The notes below the pieces were generated by a model. The model searched no databases. It saw nothing but the letters and a program-made list of their open reading frames with translations, and was not told the origin of the DNA. Below, in pieces: positions 1-9,990 of a stretch of 64,000 nucleotides of DNA (its first letter is position 1; the number at the start of each line of letters is the position of its first letter). Origin of the DNA: Bacteroidaceae bacterium. GTDB taxonomy: Bacteria; Bacteroidota; Bacteroidia; Bacteroidales; Bacteroidaceae. The translations under genes were made by a program, and so were the position numbers. Location of the stretch: the NCBI GenBank assembly GCA_017617235.1, contig JAFZWQ010000043.1, positions 53,370 through 117,369 of the forward strand, written 5' to 3'.

Positions 1-3000
1 TATCCCATGACAAGGCTTGTGTAAGTTTGTTGACTGTTACATTAAAGTCTGTGCTCTTGGATACATACTTATAAGTCTCTGCCTGGGTAATGGTAACCTT
101 ACCTGTACCAGCATTCACACCTTTAAGCGTATTACCAGTAAGCAACAGCAAACCACCTTCGCGGTTCTGCGACTCATTCAGATAATTAATATTAGAATAA
201 GTAGCCGACAAATCACCATTGCTATCAGCGTTCATCAACTCCACGGTTGCCGCTCCGTCTACATTCAATGTCTTCGTACTCAGAGACATGATGGTATTAT
301 TCTCTAACTTGCTGACGGAGAAGTCAAAGGTCTGACTTGTTGCGTTGTAGATGTTAGTCTTCTTCTGATAAATGGTCAGACGGGCTGTACCTGCGTTCCG
401 ACCGATAATAGTGTTATTTTCTGCATCATAGCTGATGACATCAGTTCCGTTATTAACATCAGAAGTCTGAGTGTGACTGATGGTATAATAGAAATCATCG
501 TCACTACTGTCCGAAGGATAGGTTGCACTTGTTCCAGTAAAAGCGAAGGCATTGGCAATAGGACCTTCTACAGTTGTTTCCGTAGCTGTATTGTTACCAC
601 GTGTAATGGTTGTTGTATATTTCTTTGCAGTAGCCGTGAAAGTCAAATCCGAACTATAATAGCGGTCAGAAACTGTAATCGTACCATTGTCAGTACCAAG
701 AAGATTTGGATCAGGTGTATAGGTAACAGTGATGGACTTGGGGCTGCCCACATTATCGCTATTGTCTGCAACTATGACGGAAGATTCATTAATGGTAAAG
801 CGAGGATTGTTACTGGTAATCTCTAAATTACCGCCATTGGTGCTACTATAGTCAATGTTGAAGGTCGTTGATGCGGTTTGGTCAGTATAGACATCTCCCA
901 AATTTGTATCATCCACATTAGCCCGAACATACGTCAAACGAGTGACTTTGACGTTTCTAATATATTTTGTTAATGTGCCTCCCCCCGGAAAACGGAAACG
1001 TACCTGTTTAGCACTTTCTGGAATTTTACACGAGAACTCACTGTAACTCGTCCCTACATCTGTATTATCCTGAGCAACTATCCAATCTGAGCCATCATAA
1101 TACTCAACGTATAAATTATAGTAAATAGCGGAAACATCTCTACTAGCCTCATAAATCAACGTTTCACCAGGACCCGACAAGTTGTAAGTATGTACTACAC
1201 CAGAACCTGTTCCATGTGAGTATTGTGTTGATTCATTTAGAACATACCCCTCTGCTTCCGCAATAGAATTGACTTTGATACGTACAGTTGCTGATGCGGC
1301 CATATACTTGTTTGTTTCATCTTGTGAAATGGTCCAAATATTGGTGCCATCCGTATTTCCTGCCGTAATGGTATTACCGCTGATGGTGGCTGTAGCTGTC
1401 GAGCCTGAAGTTAGATTTATATGGTATGCTCCATTGGAAACTGAGTTGTACGTGAGTGTGACCTGATCACCACGCGCCACATTCATTGAATTTTTCTGCT
1501 CATTATTCAATTTTATTGTAATGGCATTGGCAATCTTGCTAACTGTTATGTCGAAGGTGTAACTCTGGGAGACTGTATATTGGTTGGTCGCAGGCTGAGA
1601 GAAGGTAATCTTGGCTGTACCAGCATTTAAACCAGTAATGACATTCGTTGTTGCGTCAAAGCTGATGACACCCGCTCCATCGTTTACATCTGATGACTGA
1701 TGAACTTCTGTAATGTTAGCTACAATAGAAGCCGGATTATTCTTATTCTCGATGCTGAGTGCTAGGGTTCCTTCCACTTCCATCTCTAAAGAAGGTAACG
1801 AAATAGACAAAGTATTTGTAACCTTAGTTACCGTAACATCAATAGTCTTGGTTGTTCCGGCATAGGTGGATGTTGCTGCTTGCGTAAAAGTGATGGTTGT
1901 CGAGCCCTCAGCGTTGGCAACAATTTTATTATTACCAGCATCGTAGGTAGCAATACCGGATTGACTGTATGACACCTGCGTGTTAGCATTACCAGTATTG
2001 GTTACTACATTCGTCCACTCTTCACCCACTTTCATTTCTTTAGACTCGGCAGCAAGAGCAAAGGTGTTGGGATGTTTGACAACATTTATGGTATATGTAG
2101 TGGTATTACCATCGAGGTATGCCCCATCGCTTGGTTGCGATAGAGTGAGTGTGGTGCTTCCTGCGGAGAGAGCTGTTATGGTGATGGTACTCGAATTGGT
2201 TCGTTCCCAACTGAAGTAATTTCCTTCTCCCTTGGTCACACTAAAGTTGGAGTTCACATTCCTCAGCGTGATGGTTGCTGTTTCACCTAATTCTATATCT
2301 GTGGTCAAGGATTCGCCCCAACTTGGCGTGAATGTCGCTTGTTTTCTTTCTCCGACGTTGAATTCACGGGTGATAGTTTCTTCTATATAAGTATTATCAC
2401 CATCAACGTGAGCCGTAACCGTACTGGAACCTAAGCCAACAGTTGTAATGGAGCCATCAGCTGCAATGGTGAGTGCGTTTATATTACTGCTGGTGTATTC
2501 TATCGTTTTGTTACTGGTGACAGACGCGGCAGATGACAGGTTAGGAGCACCTAAAACAAGGTTAAGATCAAGTTCATTATCCACCCACTGAAGGTTTTGC
2601 TTCTTCTTGAAAAGGGCATATAATGTTTTCGTCCCTGGATTTCCAATGGTACTGGTTAATGTTTCAGTGTGACTGAGTTCTGTCGAGACAGGTTCACCCG
2701 TGTACGAATTCGAAGTGTACCATCCTAAAAACAAACAGTCGTCCTTGGGCGAAGCAGTAAACGTTGCGGTAGTAGAATATTTGTCCGCGCCTACGTTGCC
2801 AACAACTCTATTTGTCACCTCTACAGCTGACGTCCCAAGTGTCTCATTACTCGATACCGCAGCCGGAGAGAATAAGAAAACCGGCTTATAAATGGCTGTT
2901 ATAGTTTTGTTCTCGGCTGTGGCTTGGATTGTTATTGTTTTGTTACTTATTGTTGTACCACCAGTCAAAGCAACGCCAGTAGGAACATCCCATTGATAGA

Positions 3001-3892
3001 ATTCATAATTTGTTTTATCGGTAGCAGTTACATTGGCTGTTTTAATTGTTCCTGCTTGGACTGTGCTGGTCGTAGCATCAACATTATTAGCAACCGTTAC
3101 ATCATATATTCTTCCATATTTGGCCGTGATTGTTGCATTATTCGTAGCCGTGAACTTGATTGTCTTATCTGTGCTTGAGTAACCTGTTGCCAATGTAACA
3201 CTGGAAGGATATTCCCATCCAAGAAATTCATACCCGCTGGCCGGATTATTTGCTGTAGCTGTGCCTTGTGTATCGACGCCAGCAGTAGTGGAACTCGTAG
3301 TTCCATTTGTAATGGTAATTGTACGGATGATTTCTTCTTCGTGGGAGATACTATAAGCTATGGTTATACTATTGATATAAAAATCACGGTTACCTCTCTT
3401 ACTAACACAAGAAATATCAATTGGAGCAGAAACATTTGAACTGGATACTGTTGTATATCTACTGGAATTATTTTGGGGATTAACATTACTATTACCTACT
3501 GCGGTCTGACTACCGCCTTCAATTGTCACATACCCTTCGTATATTGCTGAAGTTCTGTATGCAACGGCCTTTACAGTAGTTGAAGAAACGGACTCTAATG
3601 TATAGCCACTTTGTGCAGCCATAGTAATGCTTCTCGTAATAGCCGTTGTACCTGCATTTCCGAGGTTTATATATTGATGATCCGAATTATAAGAGGCGTT
3701 TGCCATCTTAAAAGTGACATGTTCAGCGGTATAACCTGATGAACCGACCATACTTTGTAGGCTCGATCCAGTCATGGTCACAGATTTATTCTCCGTAACC
3801 TTTTTATAGCCATCCTTGACAGCCCACGCCTGGGTGGTCCACGCGAGGGCGAGGATTATAAGGAGGATAATATGTTGTAGCTTTTGCTTCAT
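1..3892 (-). CDS. Giant InlB-repeat/Ig-repeat surface protein (C-terminus outside window)
   Basis: Seen: an uninterrupted minus-strand frame from an ATG at 3892 to the window edge (1,297 codons), with no stop reached. Residues 1-24 form a Sec signal peptide ending TQAWA. Residues about 180-430 hold three InlB-B-like (Listeria/Bacteroides repeat) units with cores GYEFLGWEYP, YEFYQWDVP and CLFLGWYTS, closed by TITAKYG, TITAIYK and TLYALFKK. From about 430 onward, Ig-like Big_2-type units of roughly 90 residues repeat, many containing NAGTAKITFSQ-like strands, broken near residue 930 by a segment with YNLYVEYYDGSDW. Inference: a cell-surface fibrous or adhesive protein. It is the last visible gene of the long lipoprotein run, 32 bp after its neighbour. 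No sorting signal can be judged because the C-terminus is missing. Confidence 0.85.
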   Translation of the reverse strand, partial: MKQKLQHIILLIILALAWTTQAWAVKDGYKKVTENKSVTMTGSSLQSMVGSSGYTAEHVTFKMANASYNSDHQYINLGNAGTTAITRSITMAAQSGYTLESVSSTTVKAVAYRTSAIYEGYVTIEGGSQTAVGNSNVNPQNNSSRYTTVSSSNVSAPIDISCVSKRGNRDFYINSITIAYSISHEEEIIRTITITNGTTSSTTAGVDTQGTATANNPASGYEFLGWEYPSSVTLATGYSSTDKTIKFTATNNATITAKYGRIYDVTVANNVDATTSTVQAGTIKTANVTATDKTNYEFYQWDVPTGVALTGGTTISNKTITIQATAENKTITAIYKPVFLFSPAAVSSNETLGTSAVEVTNRVVGNVGADKYSTTATFTASPKDDCLFLGWYTSNSYTGEPVSTELSHTETLTSTIGNPGTKTLYALFKKKQNLQWVDNELDLNLVLGAPNLSSAASVTSNKTIEYTSSNINALTIAADGSITTVGLGSSTVTAHVDGDNTYIEETITREFNVGERKQATFTPSWGESLTTDIELGETATITLRNVNSNFSVTKGEGNYFSWERTNSSTITITALSAGSTTLTLSQPSDGAYLDGNTTTYTINVVKHPNTFALAAESKEMKVGEEWTNVVTNTGNANTQVSYSQSGIATYDAGNNKIVANAEGSTTITFTQAATSTYAGTTKTIDVTVTKVTNTLSISLPSLEMEVEGTLALSIENKNNPASIVANITEVHQSSDVNDGAGVISFDATTNVITGLNAGTAKITFSQPATNQYTVSQSYTFDITVSKIANAITIKLNNEQKNSMNVARGDQVTLTYNSVSNGAYHINLTSGSTATATISGNTITAGNTDGTNIWTISQDETNKYMAASATVRIKVNSIAEAEGYVLNESTQYSHGTGSGVVHTYNLSGPGETLIYEASRDVSAIYYNLYVEYYDGSDWIVAQDNTDVGTSYSEFSCKIPESAKQVRFRFPGGGTLTKYIRNVKVTRLTYVRANVDDTNLGDVYTDQTASTTFNIDYSSTNGGNLEITSNNPRFTINESSVIVADNSDNVGSPKSITVTYTPDPNLLGTDNGTITVSDRYYSSDLTFTATAKKYTTTITRGNNTATETTVEGPIANAFAFTGTSATYPSDSSDDDFYYTISHTQTSDVNNGTDVISYDAENNTIIGRNAGTARLTIYQKKTNIYNATSQTFDFSVSKLENNTIMSLSTKTLNVDGAATVELMNADSNGDLSATYSNINYLNESQNREGGLLLLTGNTLKGVNAGTGKVTITQAETYKYVSKSTDFNVTVNKLTQALSWD

Positions 3893-3924
3893 TATTTGCT
3901 TTTTCAGTTTCCTAAGGAGTCTTT

Positions 3925-4704
3925 TTAATCAAACTCCCCGGTATGCGTCCCACTGATAATGGGGACGATTTCGCCCGGGGTGAGAGATTCCGGGTCGAGG
4001 GTCAACGAAAGGGTGTAATGTTTGCCTGCCACGAGAGTGACGGGCAGAGCTCTGGATGTGGTGCTAATGTCTGTCAAGTGCTTATCGCGACGGGCATGAG
4101 CCGTAAGGGTATAGGTGAGTGCAGTACCGGCTGGGAAATAAGCTTCGTCGTAATCGCCAGCCTTGCCGATGGCTATAGTGCGTCCGCCACCACTGAGGGT
4201 GAGGCACACGTCGGTGTAGTAGGTAGAGAACGTGCTGGTGGAGTCCACGGTCAGCACGGTGTTCTGCGGGGTCAGGGGGGTCAGATCACTGCCGATAGTT
4301 ACCGTCGTTGTTCCGCCTATGCTAAGGCTAAACTCGCCGGACTGTCCACGGTAGTTGGCACAGCCGTTGCCTGTGGTAGGAGCCGATGCCGCATCATTGT
4401 TAGCCGAAAGACGGTAAGTACCCGCCTCTATGATGGCCGCATTATTTGTAAAGGTAATGACACTATCCTGGACCGTCCACCCGTCAACGGTTGTACCGTT
4501 GAGGGTGAAGACGTATCCGGAATAGTTGTCGAGTGTTGCACGTGTCACCACATCGCTGGTAAAAACAGCTATGTCGGAGGACGAAAGCACAATACGTCCC
4601 ATGCTCTTCGTCTCTTGCTGACGAAGTTCCTCCTGCTGGCAACTAACTACTCCGAAGAGCAGCGCCGCCATCGCCAAGACTACATATCGACTATTGTGCT
4701 TCAT
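3925..4704 (-). CDS. DUF4493-type lipoprotein
   Basis: A 259-residue predicted lipoprotein with lipobox GVVSC (Cys22). A short strand (GRIVLSSSDIAVFTSD) leads into DVVTRA, with Arg55. The rest is beta-rich and has the family's central stretch in which a small-peptide description is followed by GGTTTVTIGS. It resembles the other DUF4493 proteins of this run but is the shortest but one. Position: 18 bp after the neighbouring DUF4493 gene and 32 bp before the giant repeat protein. Likely an outer-membrane-anchored structural or adhesive subunit (inference from family and context; the molecular role of DUF4493 is not established). Confidence 0.8.
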   Translation of the reverse strand: MKHNSRYVVLAMAALLFGVVSCQQEELRQQETKSMGRIVLSSSDIAVFTSDVVTRATLDNYSGYVFTLNGTTVDGWTVQDSVITFTNNAAIIEAGTYRLSANNDAASAPTTGNGCANYRGQSGEFSLSIGGTTTVTIGSDLTPLTPQNTVLTVDSTSTFSTYYTDVCLTLSGGGRTIAIGKAGDYDEAYFPAGTALTYTLTAHARRDKHLTDISTTSRALPVTLVAGKHYTLSLTLDPESLTPGEIVPIISGTHTGEFD

Positions 4705-4722
4705 GCTTTTTTATCAACAATA

Positions 4723-5595
4723 TTATGCAGAGATGTCACCAGTTACAGCATCGAAGGTTACGGATGTCGGAGTATCATCCGCAAATCCAGCAGTTGTAAT
4801 TGTCAATGTAATAGTACCATTGCTGTTCGATGTAATTGTCAGGGTCTTAGCCTTACCTGCTGTCAAAGCCAATGTACTATAGTTAGGCGTAGCAGCCTCA
4901 AGTGGCCATCTCTTGGTTACACCACCAAACTTATAACTAATATAGAATTGCACATCACCAGCAGGGAAATAAGCAACACCATCATTATTAAAGCTGGACC
5001 CACCATCCGTGAAGGTTACAGCACGGGGAGAAGTAATATAAATAACTAGGTCTGTTCCTGTGAAGCCGTCCTTAACGACAGTTAACTTTGAGTTCTTAGG
5101 AGCTCCACATGCTACAGTTACAGGAGTCGGTACTGAACCAGCAGTAATTGCCACATCAGATTTTGTAAACTCGTAATAAGGTGCACCATATTTCATTGCA
5201 GGAGTTGTACCATCTGCATTTGCAGCATGAGCATCATCTTGAGAAGGATAGTTGCGTACAGAAACAGTCCATGTTTGAGATGCGTCAAGACCCACTTGAG
5301 AAAGTTCTGCGTTGTTAATCAACGTAAATCCTGACTCACCCCATTTATACGTAGAACCAGTATAGACACGTGCATACCAGGTGTTAAGATCTGTACCAGT
5401 ATATGAGGTTACACCAGTTTGTGGATCTGTAGTAATTGCACGAGTAACTACAGCATTTTCCGTTGTAGCATTAAGGCTGATGTAGCCTACATTCTTTTCC
5501 TGACCACGGGTAAAATTCACTTCTTCCTCACTGAGGCAGGAGGAGACACTCAGCATAGCCACTGCGGCCATTGCACACATAAAAAACTTTTTCAT
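4723..5595 (-). CDS. DUF4493 lipoprotein
   Basis: A 290-residue lipoprotein with signal peptide and lipobox SVSSC (Cys20). The typical DUF4493 start follows: GYISLNATTENAVVTRA, Arg52. The middle shows the family pattern in which PYYEF and TPVTVACG precede a strand beginning SKLTVVKDGF. A second half with AVTFTDGG and VAYFPAGDVQFYI ends in a Thr-rich strand (GTITLTITTAGF). The 51-bp gap upstream (5596-5646) is the widest in the lower half of the run. No TAnnTTTG box is visible in it, so read-through from upstream is assumed. Surface-assembly subunit is an inference. Confidence 0.85.
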   Translation of the reverse strand: MKKFFMCAMAAVAMLSVSSCLSEEEVNFTRGQEKNVGYISLNATTENAVVTRAITTDPQTGVTSYTGTDLNTWYARVYTGSTYKWGESGFTLINNAELSQVGLDASQTWTVSVRNYPSQDDAHAANADGTTPAMKYGAPYYEFTKSDVAITAGSVPTPVTVACGAPKNSKLTVVKDGFTGTDLVIYITSPRAVTFTDGGSSFNNDGVAYFPAGDVQFYISYKFGGVTKRWPLEAATPNYSTLALTAGKAKTLTITSNSNGTITLTITTAGFADDTPTSVTFDAVTGDISA

Positions 5596-5646
5596 AACCT
5601 TTAGTTTTAAATGATTAATAAATTATTTAGTTATATCCTAATTTTC

Positions 5647-6462
5647 TTATTCTAACATCACTTCTTCCGATTCACCCTCTATAAAGTCCTCGGTAGTGAC
5701 ACTCAATCCGATATTACCATCTGTGGGTTCGCTGCCAGTGAGGCGCACACGCAGACGGACAACCTTGCCACGCTGCAGGGTAAGGCTGCGGGTGAGATGC
5801 ACCGTGCCATCCCATCCAGCCGAAGCCGAAATGATGACAGGAACCGTATGTGTGCCATCGTCCTCTACATTATAATAGGCCATATTGCCGTGAATCAGCT
5901 GGCGGTTGGCATCGAACTCAGCCGCATTGTCGGCATTAAACTTTAGACCGCGAAGATCATCGGTAGTAACGGCATATTCCGAAAAATAGTCAGTGAATGA
6001 CTGGTCGAACATTACACAGAGACCTGCATTGGCCATCGAGCAACTGACTTGCACGGGGGTAGTAGCCCCCGAAACGATAACGAAGGGATCGGACACACCG
6101 GCATTGCGGCGCTGGCCCCATCCACTGTTGGCACTCTCGGCCTCGTCGGTGCTGCAATTCTCAGCAGCCACACGATAGCCGGAGCCCAGGGGCTGAGTGC
6201 GGTCGGCCAGGGTGATATCGGCATACCGTTTCTCCCACACCGTTTCGTCGCCTTCGGTAAGGGTGATGGTGTAGTCTGCTGCCTCGCTGGCAGAAAGCTC
6301 ACGTGCAGCACGGGTTACCACCTCGGCAGTAAGTCCTTCAGACGTGAGTCCCAGGGCGAAGCATCCGTCACCATCCGCTGGACGTTCTGCATCGTTGACG
6401 CAGGCCGTCAACAATAGGGCGGTCAGCAGGGGGATAATATGTCGTATCTTCAATCTCATCAT
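5647..6462 (-). CDS. DUF4493 lipoprotein
   Basis: A 271-residue lipoprotein: lipobox LLTAC (Cys21), then FALGLTSEGLTAEVVTRA (Arg51). It is clearly paralogous to the product of 8372-9271: both carry GWGQRR, a following P-F strand entering TTPVQVSCSMANAG or TTPVSVGCSVANAG, and a NMAYYNVEDDG / EVAYFNVDDEG strand. This implies gene duplication inside the run. Two in-frame ATG codons (6462, 6459) are possible starts. It begins 3 bp after the fimbrillin-like gene stops, so translational coupling is likely. Confidence 0.85.
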   Translation of the reverse strand: MMRLKIRHIIPLLTALLLTACVNDAERPADGDGCFALGLTSEGLTAEVVTRAARELSASEAADYTITLTEGDETVWEKRYADITLADRTQPLGSGYRVAAENCSTDEAESANSGWGQRRNAGVSDPFVIVSGATTPVQVSCSMANAGLCVMFDQSFTDYFSEYAVTTDDLRGLKFNADNAAEFDANRQLIHGNMAYYNVEDDGTHTVPVIISASAGWDGTVHLTRSLTLQRGKVVRLRVRLTGSEPTDGNIGLSVTTEDFIEGESEEVMLE

Positions 6463-6465
6463 TTT

Positions 6466-8385
6466 TTATCTGTACTGCAGGCTTACACTAGTGATGTACG
6501 CATATCCACTCAAGGCAGTGCGCGTATCGGTAGAGAACTTCACATAGTTGCTGGAGCCACTCAGGGATGTATTGATAACCGGATTAAAGTTAGCCGCCGT
6601 AGTGCTTTTCTGAGGACTGGTCTGTTCCCATACAGAACTGTCGCCGACATACATCGTCAGCGTGGCACGATAATAGACGGCCACCTGTCTGGTATGCAGC
6701 GTTCCAGCTGCCGACAACGTCACATTAATGGCATTGGGCAGATAGAAACTGGGGGACTTCACCATAGGATCGGCTGTAGCCGTTCCGCCATCGCCCAGTG
6801 CTACGTTACCGCTGTTCCACTTAATCTTACCGCCACCCTGAACCTCGCTCCATGCATGGGAACCTGAATTTGTAGGAGGCGCCACGCTATAGGGCAGGCC
6901 AGTGATGTAAACTGTTTTGTTGCCTGTATTGGCGGTAACGCCATCGAAGCTGACACTGGCCGACAGCGTGTAGGCCTGCCAGGTATCGGCGGTAGTATTA
7001 TTATAGGTATATACACCGTCAGCCTTCGACTTCAACGAGTTGGTGAAGCCCGACGGGGTGACGGTAAACGTGTAGTGGCTATTGTTCAGGATGGCATTGG
7101 AAATGCCGGATATACGCACCGTAGGCGCATAGATAATATTGTTGGCACAAGTATTGGCATTGCTGATGCTCTGTGCCACCCCATCGCCTACATAATAGGA
7201 ATAGGACGTATAAGCCGACAGACTGGCCGTGAAGTTACGCGTCATCTGGGGCACAGTAAGAGCGAGACTTCCCGTCATGGCCTTACCATTGGAGGTGGTG
7301 TAATTATAGGTGACGGTGTAGTTCCCCTTGGGCAGATAGGGCCACGAGGCATCGGTCTCGGCAGAAGTTAGGTTACCAGTACCAGACAGCGTACGAACCG
7401 TAGTACCTGCGCTATTCTTGATAGTTGCCGTCCAGTTCTTACCCTCGATGGGAGCACCGGTCAGCGTGACGCGTGTACCCTGCAACACATTGTCTGTATA
7501 GATATGAGAAGCCGATACAGTCGGGGTATTCACCAGGTCAATGCTACCCAAGTTGTAGATACGGCCTGCATTACCGCCGAAGGTGGAGGTGCTGGACAAC
7601 GAATAATTCTTTCCGCTGCTGGCCGACGTCATGGAGAATCCACTGAGACGAACGGGAGCCGTAACAATATAGTAGGTTCCGGCAGCAAAGGTGCTGGTGC
7701 GACGCGGGGGCAGCACGTTAATAACCTTGCTTTCCGTAGAGGCAATGCTGACTGCCGGTTCGTTACCACTATAATTGATGGTGAGCTTTCCAGCGACAGC
7801 GGATGGAGCTGTGAACTGTATACTGCTAATCTGGCCATCGGCATAGGCCGGTACCGTAAAGCGGAGCATCTGGCAAACATTGTGGAAAGTAACAACTGCA
7901 GGGCTACCATCGAGGTTACGCTCGCCCTTGGCAACAGAAATGTTGCAAACGGCAGTTGTCTCGTTTACCGTGCCTTGGGGGAAATCGCCAGCCACGGCAT
8001 ACTGTGTGGCAGGCAACGTGGCGGTAAGTGCGCTGTTGGCCGAAGCGTTTTCGCCAGCCAAAGCATAGGGATAGAGGGCAGCAAAATACTGGCTCTTGGC
8101 CGTTACCTGACCCGTGAACTTCGTATGTCCGTCGGTACCAATCTGGGCACTGAAGGCATGCTTCGTGGCCTGGTAGTCATAGACTGCAATCTGGTCATCG
8201 GCCTGCCATTGTACCGTAGTACCATCCTCGCCAAGGGTTGTACGCGTGGTGGGTACCAGCGCATCAATGGTCAGCGGCATAAGCTCACTTCCAGAACCGC
8301 CTTCGAGTGATTCTTCGGAGCAAGCCGTCAGCACGAATACTGCCAACAAAAGCCAAATACCATATCGTATGTTAATTCTGTCCAT
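6466..8385 (-). CDS. Fimbrillin-like (Mfa-like_1) lipoprotein with extra C-terminal module
   Basis: 639 residues from the ATG at 8385. An upstream extension is open, but this start gives a proper signal peptide and lipobox VLTAC (Cys22) and overlaps the preceding gene by 14 bp. Residues 36-310 match the fimbrillin-like pattern: ALVPTTRTTLGEDGTTVQW (Arg48), DDQIAVYD, YFAALYPY, AVVTFHNVCQMLRFTV and a closing GRIYNLGSIDL. Residues about 315-639 are a second module containing GKNWTATIKNSAG, WPYLPKGNYTVTY and TGLPYSV, shared with the neighbour at 9990-11804 but there joined to a different N-terminus. Inference: pilin-like or accessory subunit. The second module is not one I recognise. Confidence 0.85.
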   Translation of the reverse strand: MDRINIRYGIWLLLAVFVLTACSEESLEGGSGSELMPLTIDALVPTTRTTLGEDGTTVQWQADDQIAVYDYQATKHAFSAQIGTDGHTKFTGQVTAKSQYFAALYPYALAGENASANSALTATLPATQYAVAGDFPQGTVNETTAVCNISVAKGERNLDGSPAVVTFHNVCQMLRFTVPAYADGQISSIQFTAPSAVAGKLTINYSGNEPAVSIASTESKVINVLPPRRTSTFAAGTYYIVTAPVRLSGFSMTSASSGKNYSLSSTSTFGGNAGRIYNLGSIDLVNTPTVSASHIYTDNVLQGTRVTLTGAPIEGKNWTATIKNSAGTTVRTLSGTGNLTSAETDASWPYLPKGNYTVTYNYTTSNGKAMTGSLALTVPQMTRNFTASLSAYTSYSYYVGDGVAQSISNANTCANNIIYAPTVRISGISNAILNNSHYTFTVTPSGFTNSLKSKADGVYTYNNTTADTWQAYTLSASVSFDGVTANTGNKTVYITGLPYSVAPPTNSGSHAWSEVQGGGKIKWNSGNVALGDGGTATADPMVKSPSFYLPNAINVTLSAAGTLHTRQVAVYYRATLTMYVGDSSVWEQTSPQKSTTAANFNPVINTSLSGSSNYVKFSTDTRTALSGYAYITSVSLQYR

Positions 8386-9271
8386 AAGTGCCAATATCCA
8401 CGTTAGTATTGTCCTCGGTGAAGTTATCGTGCGAGGTACTTGTTTCGGTGTTTCCATCGTCGACCTTAATGTCGTCGTCGGAAATGTTGATATAGTCTTC
8501 GAGGAAGATTTCCTGTTCCTCGAGGAAGATAACAAAGTTGAAGTTGCTGCGCTCGTAATTGAGCTTGATGCGACTAATCTTTGCCTTGGTCAGTTCCAGG
8601 GTTCCGGTCTTGGTCAGGGTCTTGGGACCAACAGCATTGATGGTGTAGGTGATGGTGTGATGTCCCTCATCGTCGACATTGAAGTAGGCCACCTCGCCCT
8701 GGTTGATGACACCGCCCACCTGCGTACCGCCGGTAATGGCATCGAACACAATGGTGCGGTTGCCTTCGGTAATGGTGATATCGTAGGACGTAGTAAAGTA
8801 GGCGGGAACGGATTCATCGAAGACCACCTCGACACCCGCATTAGCCACCGAACAACCTACGCTGACGGGAGTGGTCTGTCCGGCTTTGACGGCAAAAGGA
8901 GCCGACATACCTGCATAGCGGCGCTGACCCCATCCATAGTTGGTGGTGATAGCTTCGGTCTCGCTGCAACTCTCGGCAAATATTTTGTAACCATAACCGG
9001 CCGACAGGCGGGTGTTAATGTCCTTCAGTCGAGCCGTCTCGCGATAGACGTCGCTACCCTTGTAGATGGTGATAAGGAAGTTGTCGGCCTCTTCCTTCGT
9101 AATGACGGTAGAAGTGGCACGGGTCTGACGCTCGCCGGTAAGGGTGAGTTCGAAGCTACCCATCTCCTCCTCCGTCTCGACAGGTGCCGGGGTGGGAGCA
9201 GGCATGTCCTTCTCACTCACCAAACAGGCGGTGAGGAGCAAAGAACATAGTATAATCAGGTACTTCTTCAT
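8372..9271 (-). CDS. DUF4493 lipoprotein with acidic tail
   Basis: A 299-residue lipoprotein: lipobox LLTAC (Cys16), a Pro/Glu-rich linker (PAPTPAPVETEEE), then GSFELTLTGERQTRA (Arg51). It shares GWGQRR, TTPVSVGCSVANAG and VAYFNVDDEG with the product of 5647-6462. The last 50 residues are unusual: strongly acidic (FLEEQEIFLEDY, ISDDDIKVDDG) and not typical of DUF4493. The stop lies inside the next gene (14-bp overlap), and the start overlaps the previous stop by 4 bp, which marks tight coupling. Confidence 0.85.
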   Translation of the reverse strand: MKKYLIILCSLLLTACLVSEKDMPAPTPAPVETEEEMGSFELTLTGERQTRATSTVITKEEADNFLITIYKGSDVYRETARLKDINTRLSAGYGYKIFAESCSETEAITTNYGWGQRRYAGMSAPFAVKAGQTTPVSVGCSVANAGVEVVFDESVPAYFTTSYDITITEGNRTIVFDAITGGTQVGGVINQGEVAYFNVDDEGHHTITYTINAVGPKTLTKTGTLELTKAKISRIKLNYERSNFNFVIFLEEQEIFLEDYINISDDDIKVDDGNTETSTSHDNFTEDNTNVDIGTYGQN

Positions 9272-9990
9272 AGCGTAACGTTCGTATCGTCGGTTTCCAT
9301 ATCGTCGGTAATCACAATGTCCACACCGCCGGAAGTAGCATCGGAGTCGTAGCTATAGCGCAAGGTGAAGAGCTTGCCCGCCTCAACATCTGGGAAGTCG
9401 ATGGCAGAATGAGAATTCGTCTTACCGTCGGTGTTGGTGGCACGCAGAGCATAGCTGAAGCCGCCATCGGCCACATCAAAGTATGCTTTCTCGCCTTGCT
9501 GAATGGCTGTCGTACGACTGCCACTACGCAGGGTAAAGGTATAGGAACGGAACAACTCAGTGAAGTGCTCGGGCAGTTCCAGACCGACAGCATAGTTGGT
9601 CATCGGAACCTCCAGGGCAAGACGTACAACCATATCGTTCTCCATCTCGACAGAGGTTTCGGCATAGTAGCAGGCTGCGCCCTTTCCACCATTGGCCGTC
9701 TGCCACGTATCCTGATTCTCGGTGTATGCAATCACCTTGAATATACCCGGTTCCAGCACGATCTTCTTAGGTACGCTACCAGCCGCATATTGCACATAGG
9801 GGATTCCACCCTGCTTGTATATGGCAACAGCCAAATCGGCATCGACGGCACGGGTGGTCATAGTAGGACGCCCGGCACGCAAGAGGTCGAGTTCGAGCAC
9901 GGCACTACCCTGCCCCTTTGTGGGGAGTTCGTCCTGCTGACAAGCCGTCAACAGCACAATGCCCAGGATGATGTATAGTAGCCGTCTCAT
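9268..9990 (-). CDS. DUF4493-type lipoprotein
   Basis: At 240 residues this is the shortest lipoprotein of the run: lipobox LLTAC (Cys17), then AVLELDLLRAGRPTMTTRA (Arg47). The body is a compact beta-rich domain with the family's features: GIFKVIAYTEN, then ACYYAETSVEMENDM, then MTNYAVGLELPEHF. The C-terminus has an acidic stretch (TDDMETDDTN). The start overlaps the upstream stop by one base (TAATG). Likely another surface-anchored subunit of the same assembly (inference). Confidence 0.8.
   Translation of the reverse strand: MRRLLYIILGIVLLTACQQDELPTKGQGSAVLELDLLRAGRPTMTTRAVDADLAVAIYKQGGIPYVQYAAGSVPKKIVLEPGIFKVIAYTENQDTWQTANGGKGAACYYAETSVEMENDMVVRLALEVPMTNYAVGLELPEHFTELFRSYTFTLRSGSRTTAIQQGEKAYFDVADGGFSYALRATNTDGKTNSHSAIDFPDVEAGKLFTLRYSYDSDATSGGVDIVITDDMETDDTNVTL

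Noticed and set aside
3943-5049. Long plus-strand open frame
   Set aside because: Antisense to two clear DUF4493 genes; no signal peptide, domain or promoter. The same applies to the plus-strand frames at 7504-8310, 8246-9250, 10473-11894 and 15018-16094.
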